IMG/VR virus record: IMGVR_UViG_3300042559_001081
Span: 62,001-126,000 of that record
Length of the DNA stretch: 64,000 nt
Origin: a virus
Strand: one strand, 5' to 3'
Shown here: positions 8,648 through 17,669 of the stretch, piece after piece
Position numbering within the stretch: position 1 is the first letter of the stretch
Layout of the letters: every line of letters begins with the position of its first letter
The notes under the pieces: model-generated
What the model was told of the DNA's origin: nothing
What the model saw: only the letters and a program-made list of their open reading frames with translations
The model's database searches: none
Made by a program: the position numbers and the translations under genes

Positions 8648-9293
8648 ATATTCTGTAAGGCCAAAAGACCTTTTGCTCCTTTAAATCTTTATAGGTTAAG
8701 TTACTGCCGGTATCTGGATTTTCATCAGGTAGATTTTCTAAAAGTAATAATCCCGAAGCTGCTTCTTCCGGAGTCATGTACATGTGATAACCAATACATT
8801 CATAATCGTCCTCGTCGTGCTTAACGTATTTGTGACGACCATCGTAAATCATTGGTCTGCACCAATTTATAAAATCATAATCGTCGGTTAAAATGACACC
8901 ACCTTTTCCTATTTTAAGAGTTTTTCTATGATGGAAACTAACACAGTAATAAGAACCTTTTACATACATGCCTCTTTTAAACCTAGTAGCACCATCTATA
9001 ATAGGGGTAGGTTCTAAGTAATATTCTCCACTCCATTCTTTTTCAACAAATTTAATCCTATTTCCTGCATGTATTATTTGCATAGGTGTACTTGCGTAAG
9101 TATGCGAAGGTATGCTAATTATTTGATTTTTTATGCCTAAGTATTTCATACAAAGAAACATAGCATTTGAACAACTGTCAACACAAACAGCGTATTTTGA
9201 TCCTGCATATTCTGCTAATTTGTTTTCAAAAAGTGTTACTGCATCCCAAGGATCGTTAATTTCATATCCTTTATTTTTCAGTTGGGATATCAT
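8637..9293 (-). CDS. DegT/DnrJ/EryC1-type aminotransferase, short form
   Basis: 218 aa from the ATG at 9293; the frame is open to 9365 but that extension lies inside the upstream gene. The PLP region is clear: DGATRF carries the aspartate that pairs with the pyridine nitrogen, and SFHHRKTLKIGKGG carries the Schiff-base lysine, K124. These enzymes transaminate ketosugars and normally have about 370 residues. Here the C-terminal small domain is essentially absent, ending soon after PEEAASGLLLLENL. It may be a minimal active form or one needing a partner. The product, an amino sugar, would be a natural substrate for the amidinotransferase encoded next. Confidence 0.8.
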   Translation of the reverse strand: MISQLKNKGYEINDPWDAVTLFENKLAEYAGSKYAVCVDSCSNAMFLCMKYLGIKNQIISIPSHTYASTPMQIIHAGNRIKFVEKEWSGEYYLEPTPIIDGATRFKRGMYVKGSYYCVSFHHRKTLKIGKGGVILTDDYDFINWCRPMIYDGRHKYVKHDEDDYECIGYHMYMTPEEAASGLLLLENLPDENPDTGSNLTYKDLKEQKVFWPYRIYES

Positions 9294-10011
9294 AAGGTTC
9301 CCCTGTTTCTTCGTCAAACCAATAAAGGCTTCTATGAGGCAAGTCTTTTGAATCGTATGCTGCATTGCTTACATAAAAGAAAAGTCTAAATGCATTTCTT
9401 GTTATTCCTTCAGGGCATGTTAACGGATCTGGAAATCCATGAAATCCTTTTTTATGGTGTCTCCATAATACTGCTCTGTTGAATAGCGGAGGTACTCTTT
9501 GTATTATATTTTTATTTTGAAAATCATTAAACTGTAAGTGGCCGCCCCACTCATCTTTCCAGTCACTATTTAAATATATAATAAACGAAAGCATACGATG
9601 AACTTTCATTGTATCGTTCCAATTAAAGTCAGTATGTATTTTTAACGACGACCCGGTTTTAATTTTGCTATATCCGGCTCCAACTAAGTAAGGGTCCGGA
9701 ATTAAATCTTTAATCCCAGTTATTTCTGTAAGCCATTTCATAAATTGTTGACTATGAAACTGATTTACAAAATTTTCTGCTACAGGTGCAACATCCATGT
9801 TTATACATTCTTTCATGCTGCTACCGCGTCTAGTAAATTCTGTCCAATAATAATCTGGAATATTATTGCATTCTTTTTCTAAATCGTAGGCTAACTCTAG
9901 TGGAAGAAAGTCGTCAAGCACAATCATAGGAAATGGAGGAGTGCCTACAAATGTGTCATTTAATTTTTTAGTATTGTTAAATTTTGTTCTAACGTGATCG
10001 ATTAATTTCAT
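9271..10011 (-). CDS. 2-oxoglutarate/Fe(II)-dependent oxygenase
   Basis: 246 aa. The double-stranded beta-helix signature is present: H126 and D128 in IHTDFNW, distal H191 in FHGFPDP, and R209 in NAFRLFFY, which would bind the 2-oxoglutarate carboxylate. Spacing fits the prolyl-hydroxylase-like branch common in T4-like marine phages. It would hydroxylate a protein, sugar or other metabolite of the cassette. The start has only a weak purine-rich leader (AAAGAAAG). It ends 23 bases inside the aminotransferase gene. Confidence 0.82.
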   Translation of the reverse strand: MKLIDHVRTKFNNTKKLNDTFVGTPPFPMIVLDDFLPLELAYDLEKECNNIPDYYWTEFTRRGSSMKECINMDVAPVAENFVNQFHSQQFMKWLTEITGIKDLIPDPYLVGAGYSKIKTGSSLKIHTDFNWNDTMKVHRMLSFIIYLNSDWKDEWGGHLQFNDFQNKNIIQRVPPLFNRAVLWRHHKKGFHGFPDPLTCPEGITRNAFRLFFYVSNAAYDSKDLPHRSLYWFDEETGEPYDIPTEK

Positions 10012-10024
10012 CTTAGTACTTTCT

Positions 10025-11263
10025 TTAATATGCGTTGTTAAACCAATGGTCAGGTGGATTATTTAATAATAAATTATCAAAATCTTTATTAAATTTTTTG
10101 TATGTTATACCCGACTTTATATTAGCTAGTCTATTCATAACAACATTATAATTATGAGTTGTTTCAGGAATAGTTTTGTAAATAATTTTTTTAAATTCGT
10201 TGTCGGACATTCTGTTAAGATGATCTACTTGGTTATGAATATGATAAATTCTTTCCCACGCTGTATTTAGTGTATCGTATGATTCATCAAAAACATTAGA
10301 AAATGTCTTAAACCCATGTTGACGTGTACGAGATAAATGATTTTCTGTTGCATATACAAAAAATGGATGTCTATACATCATAGATTTATAAGTTTTTTCT
10401 GTACATTGAAAATGAGATGAGATGTCATAGTTGTTTGTTTCTACTAATAAACTCATAGCAGAATTTATAAATGCATCTTGAAGTGTATTAGAAATAAATT
10501 GTTGCCCTGGCGGTATTTCTTTAGACTCATTTTCTAAGAGACACGGCATAGATCTTACAATTTCTGTTTTTTCGTCGTTCCAGTATTCGTTTAATTCATT
10601 TCCCCAGATAGGATTTTTTGCAGATATATCAGCTATGCTATTTTTAAAAATAGTATCAATTTCTTCTAAAGAATAGTATTGGCGAGGTTCTATTCTATTA
10701 TCAGCATATATATTTTTAACATTAAAAAATGAATAATAAGAATTGTTTAATATTCCTCGGCGTCGTAAATCAACAAATGATACAAGTCTTGTGTTATGCC
10801 AATTTCTACTTAAAAATAGAAAACGTTTTTTAAATTTTTTAGTTAAAAATTCATGTAATACAATTAGTAAAGGTCCCGGTACTATAGCAAAATTTATGTT
10901 TGTTTTTATTATACTTTTTATTAAATCTACATCATGCTCAGAATGAGCCATTACTAGTATCTTTTCTTCAGAAATTTGATTTATTTCTATCCATTTTTTT
11001 AATTTTTCAATAGTGTAAATTGACGTGCCATCAGAGAAATTTACTAAAAATAATGCATTTAATTTTTTAAATCTTTCGTCATTAAACAACGAATCATTGG
11101 CTACTTTATGTTCTTCTAAATAAACAACCTTTTTTAAAGAACTCGAATCTTTAACAAATTTTTTAAAATCGTATATTATTTCTACTTTTTCCATGTCAAA
11201 GTGTCGCTGAAACGGAGGAGTTGCCTCCGAAGCTAACACTGTATAGAATAAGTATTCTTTCAT
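10025..11263 (-). CDS. Putative glycosyltransferase of the EKT..P family (412 aa)
   Basis: The C-terminal third has TEKTYKSMMYRHPFFVY followed by HGFKTF, FDESYD and a helix, a pattern shared with the genes at 12432, 16407 and 18628. The N-terminal half is a Rossmann-like alternation, with a FLSRNWHNTR element at the place where the relatives have N-R-x-HR. The arrangement (a motif ExxK/P before a strand in the second domain) recalls GT-B transferases such as fucosyltransferases, which place a nucleotide-sugar-binding glutamate there; this is structural inference. The start overlaps the dehydrogenase stop by 4 bases. It is the most divergent member, lacking the PI after EKT. Confidence 0.5.
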   Translation of the reverse strand: MKEYLFYTVLASEATPPFQRHFDMEKVEIIYDFKKFVKDSSSLKKVVYLEEHKVANDSLFNDERFKKLNALFLVNFSDGTSIYTIEKLKKWIEINQISEEKILVMAHSEHDVDLIKSIIKTNINFAIVPGPLLIVLHEFLTKKFKKRFLFLSRNWHNTRLVSFVDLRRRGILNNSYYSFFNVKNIYADNRIEPRQYYSLEEIDTIFKNSIADISAKNPIWGNELNEYWNDEKTEIVRSMPCLLENESKEIPPGQQFISNTLQDAFINSAMSLLVETNNYDISSHFQCTEKTYKSMMYRHPFFVYATENHLSRTRQHGFKTFSNVFDESYDTLNTAWERIYHIHNQVDHLNRMSDNEFKKIIYKTIPETTHNYNVVMNRLANIKSGITYKKFNKDFDNLLLNNPPDHWFNNAY

Positions 11264-12435
11264 TTTCTTGTATTTCCATAATGTATTGTATAATAATTAT
11301 TGCACGGTGCAATATGTCTCCATGGATCTATCACTGTGCAACCTTCGGGCCACAATATGTTTTCAACCCATTCTTCCCAATACCCGATTAAATAAACATC
11401 TGCGATAGGAAAAATAGTATCTCCTGTGTTTGGATCATAATACTGCACTGTACCACCGTGCTTTTCAATATAATGTCCTGTTAACATACTCGACGAGCCT
11501 ATAGTATAAGAAACTCCCGGTTTATAAGCTTTGCCTACAATGCATACATTGTTTCCAACAGTTAAACAACGTTTAGCTATATTTTCTGCTTGAATCTCTC
11601 TTGCTGTCATAATAGAATCAAAAAGATCATAACCTAAATCAAGTTTTTCAGCAAGATATCTAAGAGCAATGTTGTCTCTAGGATGACAAGCACCTCCGTC
11701 GCCCATTCCTGCTTTCATATATCCAGGGCCCATAATCCTGCGTGTTGACTTTGTTAATGCATCTGTGACTATATCTACATTGATGTTACCGTTGCGTTCA
11801 GCAACATCCTGTATCATATTAACTAACCCTAATTTTGCAGAAATAAAAGTATTATAAAAAATCTTAATACTTTCTGCTTCATCCCATGTTCCTACTTCAT
11901 ATCTAGGATTATTTTCCATTATAGGTTTATAAAATTCAATTAATTCTTGTGCGTCAGTTGTTAGACTGCCATCTTTGGTACCGATAATAACCATTTCAGG
12001 ATTTATCATATCCCATTTTACAGTACCCATTGCTATTAAATACGGATTATATATAAATCTTGCATTGTTTATTAAATCTATAAAATGCGTTCTAACAGTT
12101 CCTGGTAAAACTGTGCTTATTAACACTACTAGTTGAGATTTGTTAACATATCTATTAACTTCTGTTAATACTTCTTTAACTATAGTATAGTCAAAGTCTT
12201 TATTAGGTAAATGACTAGTCGGAGTTTCGCCGCCGTATTCAGATTCATGCGGGGTAGGAACAGCAATAAAAATTATATCACGATCTGCAACTGCTTCTTT
12301 AATAGTCGATGCCATATTGAAATTTTTAGGAGATCTTGTTTCAATGTCATATCCTATTACATTGTAAAATTCGGCTATTACTTCGGCACAATCTTGTCCG
12401 AGCTTGCCACATCCTATCATTGCTACGTTCTTCAT
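11260..12435 (-). CDS. Nucleotide-sugar dehydrogenase (UDP-glucose/GDP-mannose dehydrogenase family)
   Basis: 391 aa. The N-terminal NAD-binding loop is IGCGKLGQD. The catalytic cysteine is C250 in GGACHPRDN, corresponding to GGSCFPKD in UDP-glucose 6-dehydrogenase. GKAYKPGVSYT in the C-terminal domain matches the family's GxAFKxxxxD region. The enzyme would oxidise the C6 hydroxyl of a nucleotide sugar to a carboxylate with two NAD+. Which nucleotide sugar cannot be told: with a GDP-mannose epimerase-like gene nearby, UDP-glucose and GDP-mannose are both possible. It overlaps both neighbours by 4 bases. Confidence 0.85.
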   Translation of the reverse strand: MKNVAMIGCGKLGQDCAEVIAEFYNVIGYDIETRSPKNFNMASTIKEAVADRDIIFIAVPTPHESEYGGETPTSHLPNKDFDYTIVKEVLTEVNRYVNKSQLVVLISTVLPGTVRTHFIDLINNARFIYNPYLIAMGTVKWDMINPEMVIIGTKDGSLTTDAQELIEFYKPIMENNPRYEVGTWDEAESIKIFYNTFISAKLGLVNMIQDVAERNGNINVDIVTDALTKSTRRIMGPGYMKAGMGDGGACHPRDNIALRYLAEKLDLGYDLFDSIMTAREIQAENIAKRCLTVGNNVCIVGKAYKPGVSYTIGSSSMLTGHYIEKHGGTVQYYDPNTGDTIFPIADVYLIGYWEEWVENILWPEGCTVIDPWRHIAPCNNYYTIHYGNTRK

Positions 12436-14495
12436 TTTTGTTCCTCGTTTATGTTAGTGTTTAAAATACAAAAATACTTGTTTAATCTTCCGTGATCAGT
12501 AAGTGGTGCCGGTTGAATTTTTTTGAGACAGTTTTTTATTTCACTAGGTATAAAACTTCTATCGTTAATTATTTTTAGAAAATTTCGATAATTAAATTCT
12601 ATTTTTGGTTTTAACAAATCATATACTTCTCTGAAGTTAGTTATTTTACTAACTGTTTCTATATTTTTTACATATAAATGAGCACGCTCATCTATATCAG
12701 CTACATCATCGAAGGTATAATCTATTATTTCGTCGTACAAAACAAATCCTAACTTTTGTAAATACTTATTAAAATGCATCGACGAAAGTGTTACAAACGG
12801 TTTTTCTAAAATAATAGGCGTTATAGTTTTTTCACTAATCATTATTGTTTCATGTGAGCATTCTGTAACAAAATCAAATAAACTTTCGTGGTACTGATGC
12901 GGAAGTAAAAACGAGTCAAGTTTTGTATCAAAATCGTCATCAATTTTTTTAACAGTATTATCAAAATATTTAAATTCAAAATTAGAATTTTCTTTTAAAA
13001 AGTTATGCCAAGTTACAATTCCTTTATCAAATAAATTATATTTCGAAATGTAATCTATTGTATAGCATCGATGTAAGTGCCCACGATTATTAAAACACAC
13101 AAACGGATACAAAAAATTCTTATTGTTTTTTAATTCTTTTATATTACGAGGTTTTAATACTGATAAAGTATAATTAAACCAATATGTAGGATAATGTTTT
13201 AATTTAAAATTTTTAATGCCAAAACTATTTACTAGATCTGTAAGATATTTGGATTCAGGTGCACCTGTAATCCAAATAACACTAACATTATAGGAATTTA
13301 CTACGTCAACAAATTCTTTAGTAACCCAAGGGTGCCATTCGTTTTCTCCATAGATCGTAACTAATTCAGGTTTTGTATTTTTAATACTTTGAATTAAATT
13401 GTCATAGTTAAAGTTATGCCACAAGTCTGCTTCGAGCTCGTAAACTTTGTGTTTATAGTGATCTATATTAATATTATAAATTTTAAACTTAGAAAAAAAC
13501 TCTAAAAGTTCTCTGTTATATTCGCTTACTTGAGTTTGTTTTTTAAGATTAATATTAACAAATGTTTTTACAATCTTAGGAACATAGTTGTCTGATTTTG
13601 TTATATCCAATGCTAGACTTTTATTGTAATCAATTTTCTCTTTTATTTTATTATATAAGTCATTCAAGTTATTTTTTTGATCAATAACGTTAGTTACATT
13701 TACCATTAACTTTTGTATGCGTTTTTCAACATCGGGTTCTGAATCGAACGAATAATCAAAAATTTCGTCATATAGTTTAAATCCTAGATCTTCAAGATTT
13801 TTATGATAGTACTGAGACCCAAGAGTTAATGTAGGTAATCCACATAAGATAGGATTAGCAGTTTTTTCAGACAAAAGAAATGTATCAGTAGTAGTTTCTG
13901 TTGGAATATGCAAAAAAGATTCCAAAAAAGTTTTATTAAAATGATAACTAGAAAAATGATTTTCAAACCCGTCTCCGGATAGTAATATCTCCCCTGTATA
14001 ATATTTCCAATTTTCTTTTAACTCGTTATTAGGAATTTGCTGGTACGATACTATGCCTTTATCAAGATAGTTATTTTTTGCTAATTCATCTATCCATTGT
14101 GTTCTATGAAGTCGAGTACGACCATTAAACGTTAAAAAAGGATTTACAAAATTAAATTTGTAATTTTCAATATTATTAAAAAGATCATTATTTTTTTCAA
14201 GTTCTTTAGCAGTTTTTAAAAACCAAAACGTCGGCCATGTAATAACTTTTTTTATTAAATCCTTATTAATTCCGGTCTTAAGTACATTAGAAAAAAGCCA
14301 TTTTTTGTCTTTTACACAAACTACAACAGTTATTGTAATTAAATTTTCATTGATATAATCAACTATTTTTTTTGTTAGATTTAATTCATATTCGTGCATA
14401 TAAAAAAAATTTATATGTTTTAAATTTTTTATTTTTATATAGTTGTATAATTCGTCATCGACAAATTCCCATGCATAAATTGTATTATCGATCAT
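12432..14495 (-). CDS. Two-domain putative glycosyltransferase, tandem EKT..P fusion (687 aa)
   Basis: Two copies of the same unit are joined. Copy A has FNGRTRLHR, GIVSYQ, then SEKTANPILCGLPTLTLG, LGFKLYDEIFDYSFD. Copy B has FNNRGHLHR, GIVTWH, then SEKTITPIILEKPFVTLS, LGFVLYDEIIDYTFD. The parallel order shows an internal duplication of a gene of about 340 codons. Both copies keep the motifs, so neither looks dead; a bifunctional transferase adding two residues is possible. The DNA is the most AT-rich of the cassette by eye. Its start overlaps the 641-aa radical SAM gene by 11 bases and it ends 4 bases inside the dehydrogenase gene. Confidence 0.55.
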   Translation of the reverse strand: MIDNTIYAWEFVDDELYNYIKIKNLKHINFFYMHEYELNLTKKIVDYINENLITITVVVCVKDKKWLFSNVLKTGINKDLIKKVITWPTFWFLKTAKELEKNNDLFNNIENYKFNFVNPFLTFNGRTRLHRTQWIDELAKNNYLDKGIVSYQQIPNNELKENWKYYTGEILLSGDGFENHFSSYHFNKTFLESFLHIPTETTTDTFLLSEKTANPILCGLPTLTLGSQYYHKNLEDLGFKLYDEIFDYSFDSEPDVEKRIQKLMVNVTNVIDQKNNLNDLYNKIKEKIDYNKSLALDITKSDNYVPKIVKTFVNINLKKQTQVSEYNRELLEFFSKFKIYNINIDHYKHKVYELEADLWHNFNYDNLIQSIKNTKPELVTIYGENEWHPWVTKEFVDVVNSYNVSVIWITGAPESKYLTDLVNSFGIKNFKLKHYPTYWFNYTLSVLKPRNIKELKNNKNFLYPFVCFNNRGHLHRCYTIDYISKYNLFDKGIVTWHNFLKENSNFEFKYFDNTVKKIDDDFDTKLDSFLLPHQYHESLFDFVTECSHETIMISEKTITPIILEKPFVTLSSMHFNKYLQKLGFVLYDEIIDYTFDDVADIDERAHLYVKNIETVSKITNFREVYDLLKPKIEFNYRNFLKIINDRSFIPSEIKNCLKKIQPAPLTDHGRLNKYFCILNTNINEEQK

Positions 14496-16410
14496 TTACT
14501 TTTGTTATCCACGATTTTCCAAAATTTCGCCGTCTAGCAAAAAATATTTGTTCACAAAACTTTTGTAGACTAATATCTTTATCCTCAGGAAAATCAAATT
14601 TGTATCTTACTTTATTTTTTAAAATTTCGTTAGATTGTATGTATCCTATAAAGTCAAAGTCAAAATTTAAAATCTTTGGATAGTGTGTTGTTTGAGAATA
14701 GTCAATAATATAATTTCTTTGCAATTGTATTAATTGATCCGAGAGTTCTTTATCTAAGTCGAAATTTTCTTTTAAAAATTTATCTATTAAATCAAATACA
14801 TGTTGACTTTTATTTTCGCTATGAATATTAATTATGGTACTGTGAATCAAATTCCAACCATGTATTTCAATTCCTTGAATAGGAACATGATTTATTAAAC
14901 CGTAATCTGACCAATTTTTATAATGTTTTCTAATTCTATTAATTTCAGAATTAAGCCAAGGATCTTGTTTTATATAATCAAAAAGCTTTTCATAAAAATC
15001 TTCGTACAAAACATTTGAATGCTTATAAAGAAATCTGCTAATATAATTAGTTATACCGTTGATGTGAAAGGTATTCATAAACCAACTAAAAACTTGAGCA
15101 TCTAGCATTGTTTCTATTGGTAAATCTTTAGTAGAAATTACAACTTCTACTCCTTCTTTTAATTCATTTTCATTATATGTTCCAACAAGATAATCGTAAA
15201 CAATTCTACCTTTTAAATTGTACTCTTCTCTTTGTACCAGATTCATTTCAGCATTTTCAAGAAGCTGTGCTTGATAGATTGTTATTCCTGTGTGATTTCC
15301 TGCTCTATATAGTTTATAAAAGTTGTCTTTCCAAGATTTTAGTGTTTCGCCAGGTAGGCCTAGAATTAATTCTGTGTACAGAGGAATGTTGCTTTCTTCG
15401 CAAAGTTCAAAAACTTCTTCAATTTTGTTTGTATCGAGATTTTTTCTTTTTATGATTTCAAGAACATTTTCATCCATAGTTTGTACACTTAGATTTAACC
15501 CTATCTTAGCACCGCCATCATAGATTAATTTTTTAACAATATCAACTATTTCTTTTTTTTGATTTTTTGCCCAGCTTATTGTATAAGCTTTTGGATTATT
15601 ATAGGTTTTTTGAACTTCTATTAATTTGTCGGCTATTAACGAATCTCTGTCTGGAAATATTCCAAAATTGGCATCGGTTATACTAACAAAATCGCATCGA
15701 TTTTCGCCGATCCATTCGAGCTCCTTGTAAACCCTTTCAAGGTCAAACTTTTTAACTTTGTTGTATGTTAAACTACCCCAGTCACAGAATGTACAAGCAT
15801 ACGGACAGCCTCTATTAGTTTCTAAAGTTGCGTTCCATGTTATCTCAGGATACTTTTTCATTAAGTTGTCAAATATCCCAATTAAATAAGGACTAGGAAT
15901 TTCGTCTAATTCATTTATTCTTAAACTCGGCCCTGTGTCAATTGTTTTATTATCAACATTAACTAAGAGTCCTGGTATTTTTAATATTTCTTCTTTGCTG
16001 CTAGCTTCTAACAACTTCTTAAAAGATATTTCGCCTTCTTGTTTAAAACAAACGTCAATATAAGGATAAATTTCAAAAAAATTAGGATTTTCAATTGACG
16101 GTTCAGGCCCGCCGAACAATATCATTATATCAGGATTTATTTTTTTTAGTTCTCTTGCTAAAACATTATTATAGCTTTTATTCCATATATAAGTGCTAAA
16201 TCCTACTATAGAAGAATCTTTTAACTGTTCAACTGCTTCTTCTATAGGGTCTCTTCTCCAAATAAAGTCACCCAAGTAATAATTATTTTTTATACTTTCA
16301 AATTGTTGTGCATATGCCCATACAACCGCAGGACTGTATGGAAGATAATATGCATTAAATTCCTTAGGACCTTGCTGAAAGTTCGGGCTTACAAAACTTA
16401 CTTTTTTCAT
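14485..16410 (-). CDS. B12-binding-type radical SAM protein (641 aa)
   Basis: The N-terminal 180 residues look like the cobalamin-binding Rossmann domain of class B radical SAM enzymes (VGFSTYIWN, then LFGGPEPS, then CFKQEGE). The classical DxHxxG of cobalamin ligation is not evident, so B12 binding may be lost. The radical SAM motif follows at C202, C206 and C209 (CPYACTFCDWG), and the TIM-barrel part has ELILGLPGE. About 200 extra residues at the C-terminus are unassigned. Class B members perform methylations and other hard C-H chemistry. It overlaps the EKT..P gene upstream (16407-17669) by 4 bases. Confidence 0.85.
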   Translation of the reverse strand: MKKVSFVSPNFQQGPKEFNAYYLPYSPAVVWAYAQQFESIKNNYYLGDFIWRRDPIEEAVEQLKDSSIVGFSTYIWNKSYNNVLARELKKINPDIMILFGGPEPSIENPNFFEIYPYIDVCFKQEGEISFKKLLEASSKEEILKIPGLLVNVDNKTIDTGPSLRINELDEIPSPYLIGIFDNLMKKYPEITWNATLETNRGCPYACTFCDWGSLTYNKVKKFDLERVYKELEWIGENRCDFVSITDANFGIFPDRDSLIADKLIEVQKTYNNPKAYTISWAKNQKKEIVDIVKKLIYDGGAKIGLNLSVQTMDENVLEIIKRKNLDTNKIEEVFELCEESNIPLYTELILGLPGETLKSWKDNFYKLYRAGNHTGITIYQAQLLENAEMNLVQREEYNLKGRIVYDYLVGTYNENELKEGVEVVISTKDLPIETMLDAQVFSWFMNTFHINGITNYISRFLYKHSNVLYEDFYEKLFDYIKQDPWLNSEINRIRKHYKNWSDYGLINHVPIQGIEIHGWNLIHSTIINIHSENKSQHVFDLIDKFLKENFDLDKELSDQLIQLQRNYIIDYSQTTHYPKILNFDFDFIGYIQSNEILKNKVRYKFDFPEDKDISLQKFCEQIFFARRRNFGKSWITKVNDR

Positions 16411-17669
16411 CGTTGTTTATATTTTCCTGAAAATATTTCTTCTACAGTATTAAACAATCTTTTGTGAGATTCATATACATAATCATGTTGCATATAATTT
16501 AGTTGATTTTGTTTTACCATTTTTAATGATTCTCTAATAAAAGACTCTTTGTGTTTTCTACTTGTATTTACCCACTTGGTCAACGACTCATGTGCTGCAT
16601 AAAATCTATCAACTGGACTTTGAATATCATCATACGATTGATCTAACCCAGGAAAGTCTGTTTGATAGCCCATACTTCTTAATTCTTTTAAAATATTGTA
16701 TTGTCCTAGAATTATAAACGGATGACCGGCAACAATCGGTTTAAATGTTTTTTCAGTAATAAACATTCCCGGTTGTTGAAATGCTGTTTCTGTTACAAAA
16801 CTTAATAAACTATTTTTATAAATAGAATGATTAAAAATTGTTTCGTTGTTAAAGTCTGGATTTTCTACTGTAAAATCTTTGTCAACAATTAACGGTAAGT
16901 TTTTTGTTAACGTATTTTTATATTGATCATCATCTATATTTAACACTGTACTCGGAGGTACTTGAGTACTATTAGGATCATTACGATAATTACCGCTTAC
17001 TAATCCATGTTGTGCAAGATTTTTTGTAATCAAATAATACAAATGATCAATTCTATGATTTCTAGCTGTTCTATTTAAACTATTAAAGTCTTTTGAGTCC
17101 GATGACTTTAAAGCATCAAGTATCAATGGTTGCTTTGGAATGCGATCTTGAAAATAGAAAAATCCTGTTAAAAAGTATACATGTGCAACACTTTGTTTCT
17201 GTCTATTATTAATACACCATTGCTCGTATTGACTTGAGAACCATGAATTATTGTCTACTAATATCACGCTGTATCTAGGAAGATGTAAATTTTTTATTGC
17301 CTCATGAAGTTCAAAAAATCCATCAACTAATCCGTTAATTGTTTCTCTAATTAAAGGAAACCCTTCTGACTGATTGTCAATGACTATAAGAACTTTTCCT
17401 TTTCTAGCTGCCTGAATAACGTCTAAAGGTATTTCATATAATACATGTCTAGGAGGACCGTAGCGTTCTTTTCCAGACCAAGTTTCAGCATAACATCTTA
17501 CACTAACAAGATATATACCCGGATTATCGTATTCATTTGTTTCTGCAATTTCAAAACCTGCTTGCTTAAAAGAATGAAATGCGTTAGTATTGTCAAACGT
17601 AAGAGGGTGCGGTCCATCTGATAATTCATGCAAGTTGCTATGATTTAGGTCGTCGACATAGAATCTCAT
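16407..17669 (-). CDS. Putative glycosyltransferase of the EKT..P family (420 aa)
   Basis: The C-terminal domain contains FVTETAFQQP, then TEKTFKPIVAGHPFIILG, LRSMGYQTDF and LDQSYDD, the most canonical form of the motif in this window. Upstream is LNRTARNHRIDHLYYL, the N-R-x-HR element, and VLIVIDNQSEG in a Rossmann-like N-terminal domain. A nucleotide-sugar-dependent transferase is the best guess from the fold pattern and context. The ATG shares one base with the stop of the epimerase gene, so it may use the product of that enzyme. Confidence 0.55.
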   Translation of the reverse strand: MRFYVDDLNHSNLHELSDGPHPLTFDNTNAFHSFKQAGFEIAETNEYDNPGIYLVSVRCYAETWSGKERYGPPRHVLYEIPLDVIQAARKGKVLIVIDNQSEGFPLIRETINGLVDGFFELHEAIKNLHLPRYSVILVDNNSWFSSQYEQWCINNRQKQSVAHVYFLTGFFYFQDRIPKQPLILDALKSSDSKDFNSLNRTARNHRIDHLYYLITKNLAQHGLVSGNYRNDPNSTQVPPSTVLNIDDDQYKNTLTKNLPLIVDKDFTVENPDFNNETIFNHSIYKNSLLSFVTETAFQQPGMFITEKTFKPIVAGHPFIILGQYNILKELRSMGYQTDFPGLDQSYDDIQSPVDRFYAAHESLTKWVNTSRKHKESFIRESLKMVKQNQLNYMQHDYVYESHKRLFNTVEEIFSGKYKQR

